From IMG/VR virus record IMGVR_UViG_3300021142_000185, positions 1-23,413 of that record: a DNA stretch of 23,413 nucleotides; one strand, given 5' to 3'. The notes beneath the pieces were generated by a model. The model was not told the origin of the DNA. It did no database searches and was given only the letters and a program-made list of their open reading frames with translations. The DNA comes from a virus. This document shows, piece by piece, positions 1 to 7,148 of the stretch (its first letter is position 1; each line of letters begins with the position of its first letter). The position numbers were made by a program, and so were the translations under genes.

Positions 1-1
1 C

Positions 2-682
2 CGTTTCATCTACCAAATCTATGGCTTGGCTTATGCCTTGACCAAAGTTTTGATGGAAGACGGCGATCACATCCGTATCGGTTCAACCTTCGCTAAGCAC
101 TTGGCTCAGTCTATGATTGAAACCAAAGAAACTCTTTGCGCCAACATCCTTAACTTTGCTTTCACAAGCGGTTATGTTGGTGGCGACGGCGTTACTTTGA
201 TCAACACAGCTCACCCAATCGCTAACGGCGCTTCTTACTCTAACCAGTTATCTACAGCTGCATCTTTGAGCCAAACTTCTGTTGAACAGATGTTGATTCA
301 GATTCGCTCTGCTGTTGACAACAACGGTAAGCGTATCCGCCTGAAGGCAGAGCAGTTAGTTGTTCCACCAGCACTCGAGTTCCAAGCTGAGGTTATCCTC
401 AAGTCTGTTCTCCGTTCTGGTACAGCTGACAACGATTTGAACCCAATCAAATCAACAGGCATGTTGCCTAAAGGCACACACGTGGTTACACGTTTGTCCT
501 CTAGCAAGGCTTGGTGGGTTCAGACTGATGCTGAGAATGGTCTCATGCTCGTTATGCGTCGTCCAATGGAAAAAAGTATGGAGGGCGATTTTGAGACTGA
601 CTCCATGCGTTATAAAGCCACTGAGCGATACGCAACAGGATGGCACGATGCACGTAACATCTACGGCACACCTGGTTTGTAA
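2..682 (+). CDS. Major capsid protein, C-terminal part (5' truncated by the window edge)
   Basis: This is the shell-forming protein of the head. The reading frame is open from the first bases of the window with no stop, so the gene starts upstream; a TTG eight codons into the visible frame is not taken as the start. About 226 residues are visible. The segments VTLINTAHPIANG, LVVPPALEFQAEVILKS, DNDLNPIKSTG and the ending ERYATGWHDARNIYGTPGL match the pattern I know from capsid proteins of the HK97 fold in the Mu gpT-like group of phages. The gene ends just before a strong intrinsic terminator, as expected for a very highly expressed capsid gene. The capsid call rests on recalled family patterns and position; the exact family is less certain than the role. 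Confidence 0.82.
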   Translation, partial: RFIYQIYGLAYALTKVLMEDGDHIRIGSTFAKHLAQSMIETKETLCANILNFAFTSGYVGGDGVTLINTAHPIANGASYSNQLSTAASLSQTSVEQMLIQIRSAVDNNGKRIRLKAEQLVVPPALEFQAEVILKSVLRSGTADNDLNPIKSTGMLPKGTHVVTRLSSSKAWWVQTDAENGLMLVMRRPMEKSMEGDFETDSMRYKATERYATGWHDARNIYGTPGL

Positions 683-701
683 TCCAAACCATTGCAACAC
701 C

Positions 702-730
702 AAAAAAGCCACCCACAAGGTGGCTTTTTT
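702..730 (+). terminator. Strong intrinsic terminator after the capsid gene
   Basis: A perfect 12-bp inverted repeat (AAAAAAGCCACC / GGTGGCTTTTTT) encloses a 5-nt loop CACAA, and the descending arm runs into a T tract (ctttttt gtttttt). It lies 20 nt after the capsid stop codon and 28 nt before the next promoter element. Because of the A and T tracts it could work in both directions. The arrangement of capsid gene then terminator resembles the T-phi position in phage T7. Confidence 0.9.
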
Positions 731-758
731 GTTTTTTAGGGCGCTTTGCAGCAATTTA

Positions 759-781
759 GCGTATTAGTAAATATAGGAAGA
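759..781 (+). promoter_or_regulatory. Putative phage RNA-polymerase promoter, copy 1
   Basis: The element GCGTATTAGTAAATATAGGA recurs at 13878 and 20997 with only small changes, always in an intergenic gap before a gene block. Aligned without gaps to the 23-nt T7 consensus, 14 positions agree, including TATAGG over the start site; by that alignment +1 is the G at 776. No sigma-70 pair of boxes is evident here. The leader to the next ATG is about 87 nt. Promoter function is inferred from recurrence, position and T7 resemblance. Confidence 0.72.
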
Positions 782-862
782 ATCATCCCATTCTGACCGC
801 TGAACTTCCCGGCGAGACGACTTAGAGACAGCTTGGGATACCCACTAAGATAAGGAATCAAA

Positions 863-1435
863 ATGTCAAGCACATTCACAGGCCCAATTCGCGTATTCAA
901 GCGCAATAACCCAACAAACAACGGCACAATCGCTCCAGATAACACTGGCGCAGTATCTGTAAACCAACAGAGCTTCATTACTAACCCAATCACTACAACC
1001 ACAGCCGGAACAACTTTGTTCACAACAGCTGACGTTGGTACAACTACAGCAACACCATACGTAATCCCAGCTGGTGCAATTATCAGCAACATTCGCTTTT
1101 TCCAAACTGTTGCAGCTGGCGGTTTAGTTGGTGGTGTTATCACTGTAGCTATTGCTCAAACTAACCCAACAACTGGTGCTGTAACTACTACCACTATCGG
1201 TACAATTACTCCTACAGCAGCTGGCGGTGTTATTTCTTATGTTCCAACAGCTACTGCAGCTACTGCAGCAATCTTGAACAACATCGGTACACTAGACGCT
1301 ACTTTGACTTTCACAGCAGCTGCAGTAACTACATTGACAAGCGGTTCTTTGAACGGCACATTTGATGTATCTTACACACCACGTAACGTTGATGGTTCAA
1401 TCACTGCCTACGGTGCTGGTTTAACTAACTCGTAA
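863..1435 (+). CDS. Small beta-rich virion protein, possibly head decoration
   Basis: The protein has 190 residues and is very rich in Thr, Ala, Val and Gly with almost no charged residues after the first 20, which fits an extended beta-sandwich virion protein. It has no signal peptide, TM helix or catalytic motif. The start is supported by AAGGAA seven nucleotides upstream of ATG. It is the first gene after the capsid gene and has its own promoter and, downstream, a hairpin, so it may be made in large amounts. Decoration or cement proteins often occupy this place, but I do not recognise the family and the role is inference from position and composition only. Confidence 0.6.
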   Translation: MSSTFTGPIRVFKRNNPTNNGTIAPDNTGAVSVNQQSFITNPITTTTAGTTLFTTADVGTTTATPYVIPAGAIISNIRFFQTVAAGGLVGGVITVAIAQTNPTTGAVTTTTIGTITPTAAGGVISYVPTATAATAAILNNIGTLDATLTFTAAAVTTLTSGSLNGTFDVSYTPRNVDGSITAYGAGLTNS

Positions 1436-1445
1436 TTAATTGCCT

Positions 1446-1463
1446 AGGGGGAGCAATCCCCCT
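1446..1463 (+). terminator. GC-rich hairpin with GCAA tetraloop; weak terminator or mRNA stabiliser
   Basis: AGGGGGA / TCCCCCT forms a 7-bp stem closed by the GNRA loop GCAA, 11 nt after the preceding stop codon. The stem is followed by TTGTTTAAC, a poor T tract, so termination would be partial at best. It may attenuate expression between the presumed decoration gene and the genes that follow, or protect the 3' end of a processed transcript. Confidence 0.45.
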
Positions 1464-1488
1464 TGTTTAACATTTAAGGAAATTAATT

Positions 1489-2301
1489 ATGGCACTCGTC
1501 ACAAATTTACAGCAAAATCCATCACCTCCTCATTCCGTAACCGTTCAAGGCGCTTATGAGCCGTTTGAACTTCAAGTGTCTCGTAACCAAATTATGGGCC
1601 ACAATACTGCAAATATTTTTGCTTACGGAACTACGCCTGCTACTGCAGGTTTATTTAGAACAGTTTGGGAAAACATGTCGACAACAGACTACGTGTTTCC
1701 TACGTCTGCGTCTACAATGACATTAGTAAGTACCGTTAATACAGATACTGCTACCATTGCAATTACCGGCTTAGATATAAATTACAACCTTCTTACTGAA
1801 AATTTGGTTTTGAATGGTACAACAGGTGTAACAACAGTTAATTCGTATTTCCGTATCAATAACATTTCGGTATCTGTAGGTTCAGCAACTAATCCTACAG
1901 GAGTTATTACGCTTGCTACTGGCGGAGTAACTTACGCACAAATCAATACACAAGTTGTTAACGGTGTTACCACCAGTATTGGTACGTCACAAATGGCTGT
2001 GTATACTGTACCTAACGGCTATACATTTTATGGGTATAGATACGGTGCATATTCGTCTTTTAACGGCAACAGTGCAAACTACACAACTTACAGAGCATTA
2101 ACAAATGCTTCTTCTGGTGTGCAAAGAGTTATTGTACAAACTCCATTTAATACCACTTATGAAGTTCAAAGGCATTTTCCTTTCCCTTATGCTAGCGGAA
2201 CAGATTTAAGATTCCAAGTTGCAAGCAGTGCCGCTACAGCCGCAGTTACTAGCGTAAACATCGGTGGTGTTTTAATCAAGAACAACGGTCAAACCGCTTA
2301 A
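1489..2301 (+). CDS. Beta-structured virion surface protein
   Basis: This 270-residue protein is rich in Thr, Asn, Val, Gly and Tyr. The stretch ITGLDINYNLLTENLVLNG, followed by RINNISVSVGS and QMAVYTVPNGYTFYGYRYG, fits a pattern I associate with uncharacterised structural proteins of marine and freshwater podoviruses and cyanophages. There is no enzyme motif or membrane segment. The start is supported by TAAGGAAATTAATT just before ATG. It lies between the presumed decoration gene and the IPT-domain gene, so a role on the head or tail exterior is likely. Family recognition is from memory, and function is unknown. Confidence 0.6.
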   Translation: MALVTNLQQNPSPPHSVTVQGAYEPFELQVSRNQIMGHNTANIFAYGTTPATAGLFRTVWENMSTTDYVFPTSASTMTLVSTVNTDTATIAITGLDINYNLLTENLVLNGTTGVTTVNSYFRINNISVSVGSATNPTGVITLATGGVTYAQINTQVVNGVTTSIGTSQMAVYTVPNGYTFYGYRYGAYSSFNGNSANYTTYRALTNASSGVQRVIVQTPFNTTYEVQRHFPFPYASGTDLRFQVASSAATAAVTSVNIGGVLIKNNGQTA

Positions 2302-2310
2302 GGCACCTAA

Positions 2311-2937
2311 ATGCCCCCCGTATATTTGGATACAAGAGGTAACTCTGTCCTATCTGTAGCGGTCTGTGACCGCTGCAATAGGAAGTTCGCCTATGTGGAC
2401 CTCATGCCAGATCCAAACTTCCCTGGCATGCGGGTGTGTAAGGACGACCTAGATAACTTTGACCCATGGCGCTTGCCTGCGCTTCAAACCGAAAACATTG
2501 CATTACGTTTTCCGCGCCCTGACGTGTCTATTGCAATTGCTCCAAATTTAATTGACCAACAAGGCGCCCCAAATACCAATGTACAGTATGACAACTTGTA
2601 CATTGAGGGTGCGCCGTACGGCCAAGCTGGTGCTCCTGGTGACTTGAACCTAAACAGTCAGTATATATCCGCACCACCCCCACTATCGCCAGCGCTCTAC
2701 AACATTAGTCCAATTACTGGACCTAAAGCTGGTGGCACAAGCGTAACAATTAATGGCTCTAATTTTGTGAACATCACCAACATCAAGTTTGGTGGAGTAA
2801 ACGCAACGTTTACAATAAATTCACCAACACAAATTGTAGCTACCACCCCCGCATATATTGTAACCGGTCTTGTTGACGTTTCTGCCAGTTCCACTTACGG
2901 AACAGCAACGTTGCACGGAGCATTTACTTACACATAA
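2311..2937 (+). CDS. Virion protein with N-terminal Cys-knuckle and C-terminal IPT/TIG domain
   Basis: Residues 13-56 form a small module with CDRC (Cys19, Cys22), Cys43 in RVCKDD and the ending DPWRLP, then a conserved-looking ALRFPRPD segment. This resembles a common phage N-terminal module that usually has four Cys (CxxC...CxxC); here the fourth position seems to be Asp or Leu, so metal binding is doubtful. Residues 127-208 (YNISPITGPKAGG, VTINGSNF, FGGVNATF, ATTPAY) are a clear immunoglobulin-like IPT/TIG fold, often found on phage surfaces, where it can bind carbohydrate. The start has AAGGCA upstream, 9 nt after the previous stop. The next gene begins 6 nt after its stop codon. Confidence 0.65.
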   Translation: MPPVYLDTRGNSVLSVAVCDRCNRKFAYVDLMPDPNFPGMRVCKDDLDNFDPWRLPALQTENIALRFPRPDVSIAIAPNLIDQQGAPNTNVQYDNLYIEGAPYGQAGAPGDLNLNSQYISAPPPLSPALYNISPITGPKAGGTSVTINGSNFVNITNIKFGGVNATFTINSPTQIVATTPAYIVTGLVDVSASSTYGTATLHGAFTYT

Positions 2938-2942
2938 AATAA

Positions 2943-4166
2943 ATGGCAAATTTACCGATAACGCAACTACCCGTAGCAACAAGCCTAACCGGCATAGAGC
3001 AAACGGTTGTAGTACAAAATGGTGTAACAAAACAGGCGTCTGTTTCCCAGATCGCCAATGCTGCCTCGCCCGGCAAATTAATTACCAATATTATTTACGA
3101 CCCAACAACGGGTAACCTAACCATTTATTTTAGCGACGGATCAACCGAGGTTGTCGGTCCTGTTTCTGGTTCTTCAGGCTTTTCTGGATACTCTGGTATT
3201 TCTGGCTTTAGTGGCTACTCTGGCATCTCTGGCTATTCTGGTAAATCCGGCTTTTCTGGCTACTCTGGCTACTCTGGTAGCGGAGTATCGGGTTATAGCG
3301 GCAGCGGCGTGTCGGGATACAGCGGTTATTCTGGCATCTCTGGATACTCTGGCACTTCTGGATACTCTAGCTTTAGTGGCTATTCTGGATACAGCGGTAT
3401 TTCTGGGTACTCTAGCTTTAGCGGCTATTCTGGTATTTCTGGATACTCTGGTACTTCTGGCTATTCTGGGTCTGGTGTTTCTGGTTATTCTGGGTCTGGT
3501 GTTTCTGGCTATTCTGGATCTGGCGTTTCCGGATACTCTGGCATCTCTGGATACTCTGGCATCTCTGGATACTCTGGCATCTCTGGATACTCTGGTACTT
3601 CCGGATACTCTGGCTACTCTGGTATTTCTGGGTACAGTGGTACTTCTGGATACTCTGGTACTTCTGGCTACTCTGGATCTGGTGTTTCTGGCTATTCTGG
3701 ATCTGGTGTTTCTGGCTATTCTGGCATTTCTGGATACTCTGGCATCTCTGGATACTCTGGCATCTCTGGATACTCTGGCTACTCTGGTACTTCTGGATAC
3801 AGTGGTACGTCAGGATACAGCGGGTACTCAGGATTCCCCGCAACAATTTTAACCGCCAGCATTACCACCGCAACAACCATTACACCAACTCCAAACACGG
3901 CTACTCAATACGAAGTAACCGCGTTGGCAACTTCGGCAACAATTGCAACTCCCTCTGGAACTCCAACAGACGGACAAAAATTAATTATTCGCATTAAAGA
4001 TAACGGAACCGCACAAGCACTTACTTGGACAACTACCAGCGGCGCGTATCGCGCGGTTGGTGTAACGTTGCCGGTAACAACGGTTGCGGGTAAAGTTTTA
4101 TATATTGGTTGCATTTATAACAGTCAAGATACTTTTTGGGACGCAGTAGCAACCGCGCAACAATAA
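2943..4166 (+). CDS. Collagen-like tail fibre protein 1
   Basis: The 407-residue protein has three parts. Residues 1-72 (LPITQLPVATSLTGIEQTVVVQNG) are the attachment-type N-terminus common in phage fibre proteins. Residues 75-298 are collagen-like Gly-X-Ser/Thr triplets (GYS, GIS, GTS, GFS) without proline. Residues 299-407 are a compact beta domain ending in FWDAVATAQQ. In homologous fibres such repeats form rigid trimeric rods. The triplet register is broken by seven Gly-Ser-Gly steps (GSGVS) and two Gly-to-Ser changes (GYSSFSG). No strong Shine-Dalgarno is visible (ACATAAAATAAATG), so translation may depend on the upstream gene. A role in host recognition is inferred from the family type. 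Confidence 0.78.
   Translation: MANLPITQLPVATSLTGIEQTVVVQNGVTKQASVSQIANAASPGKLITNIIYDPTTGNLTIYFSDGSTEVVGPVSGSSGFSGYSGISGFSGYSGISGYSGKSGFSGYSGYSGSGVSGYSGSGVSGYSGYSGISGYSGTSGYSSFSGYSGYSGISGYSSFSGYSGISGYSGTSGYSGSGVSGYSGSGVSGYSGSGVSGYSGISGYSGISGYSGISGYSGTSGYSGYSGISGYSGTSGYSGTSGYSGSGVSGYSGSGVSGYSGISGYSGISGYSGISGYSGYSGTSGYSGTSGYSGYSGFPATILTASITTATTITPTPNTATQYEVTALATSATIATPSGTPTDGQKLIIRIKDNGTAQALTWTTTSGAYRAVGVTLPVTTVAGKVLYIGCIYNSQDTFWDAVATAQQ
3163..3836 (+). repeat. Collagen-like coding repeat, 9/18-nt periodic
   Basis: About 75 copies of a 9-nt unit of type GGNTAYTCT/GGNATYTCT run in one frame. Some 18-nt units (GGATACTCTGGCATCTCT) are repeated identically in tandem, near 3530-3590 and again near 3730-3778, as part of a larger duplicated block coding for GSGVS-GYS-GSGVS-GYS-GIS units. 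Near-identity at DNA level implies recent expansion or gene conversion and probable length variation. The periodicity also creates long meaningless ORFs in other frames. Confidence 0.9.
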
Positions 4167-4339
4167 TGGTAATTGATTACACAATCACACAAAACGGGTA
4201 CACATTTAGCGATGCACTAATCCTAGATGATGACAACACGCTTACGCCTGAAGAAATTGAGGCAATGAAGCAAGCCCGTTTTGATAAGTGGTACAAGATT
4301 ATTACCACTCCTGTAGATAACCCTGTGTTTCAGGAATAA
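4166..4339 (+). CDS. Small fibre-linked protein of 57 residues
   Basis: The ATG shares its A with the TAA stop of the collagen-like fibre (TAATG), which points to translational coupling and is why I prefer this start over an in-frame ATG 30 nt upstream inside the fibre gene. The product begins MVIDYTITQNGYTFSDALILDDD and contains LTPEEIEAMKQARFDKW. It is acidic with one amphipathic helix. Similar short proteins beginning TITQNGYTFSDAL occur beside fibre genes in other phages as far as I recall. The function is unknown; a fibre chaperone or a small virion component are possibilities. Confidence 0.62.
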   Translation: MVIDYTITQNGYTFSDALILDDDNTLTPEEIEAMKQARFDKWYKIITTPVDNPVFQE

Positions 4340-4342
4340 TAA

Positions 4343-7072
4343 ATGGCTAACAGATATTGGGTTGGCGGTACAGGAACTTGGGATGCTACCGCTGGTACTA
4401 AATGGGCAACAACTTCTGGTGGTACTGGAGGTCAGGCCGTTCCTACAACTGCTGATAACGTATTTTTTGATGCTAATTCAGGTGCTAATACAGTAACTAT
4501 TGGTTCTGGAACAGCAATATGTAATGCACTAAATATAAATGCTTTTACAGGAACATTAGCATTTGGAACAAACAGCATCACAATATCTGGCAATAGTGCT
4601 TTTATGTTTAGTGGTGGAAGTGGCTATACATTAACTGGTACTCCGTTGTGTATATTAAACTCTACTAGCACAACTGGAACTAGAACTATATCCCCAGGTG
4701 GTGCATCTGAAGCCAATTCAATGAGTTTTAATATTACTGGCGGAACAGACACAATTACATCAAGCACCACTGCGGGTACAGCAACTTTTAAAAACTTAAA
4801 TCTTACAGGATTTGCAGGGACATTTGCAAATACTACTAAAACAATTTATGGTGATTTAACTCTACCTTCTAGTGGTTCAGGTGCAACAATATCCGCTGGT
4901 GTTAATACAATAACATTTGCATCTACTTTAGTCCAACAAAACATAACCAGTAATGGTTTTACAATGGACTTTCCTATTACAGTGTCGGGAACACAAACAG
5001 TTCAGCTTGTAGGTAATTTAACAATAGGCTCAACTAGAACATTTACTTTTACATCTGGCAATTTAAACTTAAATAACAATACTTTAAGTTGCGGAATATT
5101 TAGCTCGACAAACTCTAATACTCGGTCGATTGCTTTTGGTACTGGAAATATTACACTTACTGGCAATTCTGCTACTGTATGGGCTATGAGTACTGCTACG
5201 GGGTTTACTTTAACAGGCACACCTCAAGTTAATTTAACTTATTCAGGCTCTACAGGTACAAGAACAATATCTCATTCAAATACGGCTGGAGCTGTAGGAG
5301 AACTTGGTGCTATTAGTTTTACTTTTTCTGCATCAAGTGATGCTATTACTCTAACAAGTAATAGTTTTATTAAAAACTTAATATTTAGTTCTGGTTCTAC
5401 TAATACAGTTGCAAACTCAACAATATATGTTTATGGAAATTACACATTAGCTTCTGGCATGACATTGACTGCTGGAACAAATAACACAACATTTCTTTCT
5501 GGTTTAAGTACACAGCAAAACATTACCACCAACAGCGTCACACTTGATTTTCCAGTTTTTATAGGAGCAAGTATAACCCCTACTGGTATTACTGGTAGTG
5601 GTAGCACAGTCACAGTAACATATGCATCAACTTCAACATTTCCTGCAGTCGGCTCAACAATTACTGTAGCAAACGTAGTGCCATCTGCATATAACGGCAC
5701 TTTTACTGTAGTTTCATCATCTAATACAGGACTTACTTATTCAAGTTCTGCAACAGGAACAGTAACTACTTTTGGAACTGTTAGTCTAGCTAGTTGTACA
5801 GTTCAGCTTCAAGACGCAATGACTATGGGTACTAGTAGGACATTAACTTACAATAGCGGAACATTAGACTTAAACAGTAAAACGCTTACTACAGGATTCT
5901 TTTCAGCTAATAATGCTGCTCCTCGTAATATTTTATTTGGTACAGGACAAATTAACGTAGCAGGTAGTAATGGCAGTGTTTGGTCAAGCAGTAGTGCAAC
6001 AACGGTTCCATTTACTTACACGGGCACAAGTAAAATTAACTGCACTTATTCTGGCTCTGTAGGAACAAGAATTATAGGTGCCCAACAACAAACAGAAGCA
6101 AACGCACTTAACTTTTACATTACTGCTGGTTCTGATAACTTTCAAATTAATGGAAGTCGTGGCTATCAAACAATAGACTTTACTGGTTTTACCGGAACAT
6201 TCGGTTTAGTTCCAGCTAGTACAGGTAACGCAATTATTTATCAAAATCTTGTATTACCAGCAGCAGGGGTCGCTACAGGATTTGGTGCAAACAGCGCAAC
6301 ATACGGATTTAGTTTTAGTTCAGCAACAAATAGCCAAACATTTACTAGCAATGGTTATTCATTAGACACTACTATATTAAAACAAGCCGCAGGAAGTTTG
6401 ACATTAGTTGGGCCATTAACTTTAACATCTTCTGTTAGCACAGGGCAATTTACACTTTCTGGTGGAACATTTAGCACAGCTGGATATGCATTAAACTGCG
6501 CAATATTTAACTTTCAAAATACTGGTACTAAAACATTAACTTTAACTAATAGCACAGTAACTATTTCTGGCGGTACTTCTAATTCAGGATTTTCTGGTTC
6601 AAACACTAATACAACTTACAATTTAACAGGTTCAAACATTGTATTTACTAGCTCTGCTACTACATTTTTTAATGCTCCACTAGGCGTATTTCCTCAAGTT
6701 ACTATGGGTGGTACTGGAACACTTAATATTGGTCAAGCATCTGCTTCAAACACAATTACAACCTTAACAAATACAACACAGCCTTGTACTATCTCTTTAT
6801 TGGCAACTGCAACACAGCTTAATGTAACCAATTTAAATTTAAATGGTACGGCTGGCAATTTAGTTACATTAAATAGCACAGTATCAGGAACACAAGCTAC
6901 TATTAGTAAAACAAGCGGTCAAGTATCTGTCAACTATTTAAACATTCAAGACAGCAAAGCTACCGGCGGTGCTGCGTGGGACGCTTACTATTCCACCGAT
7001 TCTGGAAATAACACAGGCTGGTTTATCTCGTCAAACCTGTCAAACTTTTTAAATTTATTTGATAAACGATAG
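4343..7072 (+). CDS. Large beta-repeat tail or fibre protein
   Basis: The 909 residues begin MANRYWVGGTGTWDATAGTKWATTSGG, a pattern I recognise from phage structural proteins, and end in NNTGWFI followed by a short tail. The body is a low-charge Thr/Ser/Asn/Gly sequence with repeated landmarks: TGTRTIS near residues 111 and 304 and GTRII near 574; QQNIT at 198 and 391; M/LDFP at 208 and 401. The first two units are 193 residues apart. The next is about 270 apart because an extra module of about 70 residues (GITGSGSTVTVTY...PSAYNGTFTVV) is inserted near 411-480. A beta-helix or stacked beta-sandwich is expected. The DNA is more AT-rich than the neighbouring fibre gene. Likely a tail fibre or tail-associated protein; receptor binding is inference. 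Confidence 0.65.
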   Translation: MANRYWVGGTGTWDATAGTKWATTSGGTGGQAVPTTADNVFFDANSGANTVTIGSGTAICNALNINAFTGTLAFGTNSITISGNSAFMFSGGSGYTLTGTPLCILNSTSTTGTRTISPGGASEANSMSFNITGGTDTITSSTTAGTATFKNLNLTGFAGTFANTTKTIYGDLTLPSSGSGATISAGVNTITFASTLVQQNITSNGFTMDFPITVSGTQTVQLVGNLTIGSTRTFTFTSGNLNLNNNTLSCGIFSSTNSNTRSIAFGTGNITLTGNSATVWAMSTATGFTLTGTPQVNLTYSGSTGTRTISHSNTAGAVGELGAISFTFSASSDAITLTSNSFIKNLIFSSGSTNTVANSTIYVYGNYTLASGMTLTAGTNNTTFLSGLSTQQNITTNSVTLDFPVFIGASITPTGITGSGSTVTVTYASTSTFPAVGSTITVANVVPSAYNGTFTVVSSSNTGLTYSSSATGTVTTFGTVSLASCTVQLQDAMTMGTSRTLTYNSGTLDLNSKTLTTGFFSANNAAPRNILFGTGQINVAGSNGSVWSSSSATTVPFTYTGTSKINCTYSGSVGTRIIGAQQQTEANALNFYITAGSDNFQINGSRGYQTIDFTGFTGTFGLVPASTGNAIIYQNLVLPAAGVATGFGANSATYGFSFSSATNSQTFTSNGYSLDTTILKQAAGSLTLVGPLTLTSSVSTGQFTLSGGTFSTAGYALNCAIFNFQNTGTKTLTLTNSTVTISGGTSNSGFSGSNTNTTYNLTGSNIVFTSSATTFFNAPLGVFPQVTMGGTGTLNIGQASASNTITTLTNTTQPCTISLLATATQLNVTNLNLNGTAGNLVTLNSTVSGTQATISKTSGQVSVNYLNIQDSKATGGAAWDAYYSTDSGNNTGWFISSNLSNFLNLFDKR

Positions 7073-7090
7073 TCAATTTTTTACTTTTTT

Positions 7091-7113
7091 GCGTATTAGT
7101 GGTAGTAAGATGA
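7091..7113 (+). promoter_or_regulatory. Degenerate copy of the phage promoter, copy 2
   Basis: The first ten bases GCGTATTAGT are identical to the three full copies. The part that should read NNNTRTAGGA is changed to GGTAGTAAGA; aligned without gaps, 16 of 23 positions match copy 1. A TATAGG does occur, but 18 bases further on. It could be a weakened promoter, a decayed one, or a site reshaped by indels next to the glycosyltransferase module. Confidence 0.45.
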
Positions 7114-7119
7114 TATAAT
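7111..7119 (+). promoter_or_regulatory. Sigma-70-like extended -10 box (TGATATAAT)
   Basis: TGATATAAT is a perfect extended -10 element 30 nt before the ATG of the glycosyltransferase gene. At 17-bp spacing the -35 region is GCGTAT, a poor match, but extended -10 promoters tolerate that. It would give host RNA polymerase access to the modification genes independently of the phage promoter system. AT-rich DNA produces such boxes by chance, so this remains a candidate. Confidence 0.45.
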
Positions 7120-7122
7120 ATA

Positions 7123-7136
7123 GGTTCGTACGAACC
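7123..7136 (+). promoter_or_regulatory. Perfect 14-bp palindrome GGTTCGTACGAACC
   Basis: The site is fully self-complementary and sits between the promoter-like elements and the ribosome-binding site (AAGGAAAAT) of the next gene. As DNA it is a typical size for a dimeric repressor operator just downstream of a start site; as RNA it could form a 5-bp stem with a GUAC loop at the 5' end of the message. No protein partner can be named from this window. Confidence 0.45.
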
Positions 7137-7148
7137 CGTAAGGAAAAT

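Noticed and set aside
26-28. TTG as start of the capsid gene
   Set aside because: The frame is open to the window edge and no ribosome-binding site precedes the TTG; the residues before it continue the protein.
3163-3836. Regular repeats that could suggest a CRISPR array
   Set aside because: The units are 9 or 18 nt, in frame with a fibre gene and without unique spacers.
3151-3852. Long plus-frame and minus-strand reading frames inside the collagen-like array
   Set aside because: They arise from the 9-nt period of the fibre gene, which keeps stops out of other frames; their products are monotonous Leu/Ala or Gln/Ser/Lys repeats with no independent start signal.
5550-6075. TATAGG occurrences inside the 909-aa gene as further promoters
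   Set aside because: They lack the upstream GCGTATTAGT half and lie inside coding sequence of AT-rich composition.
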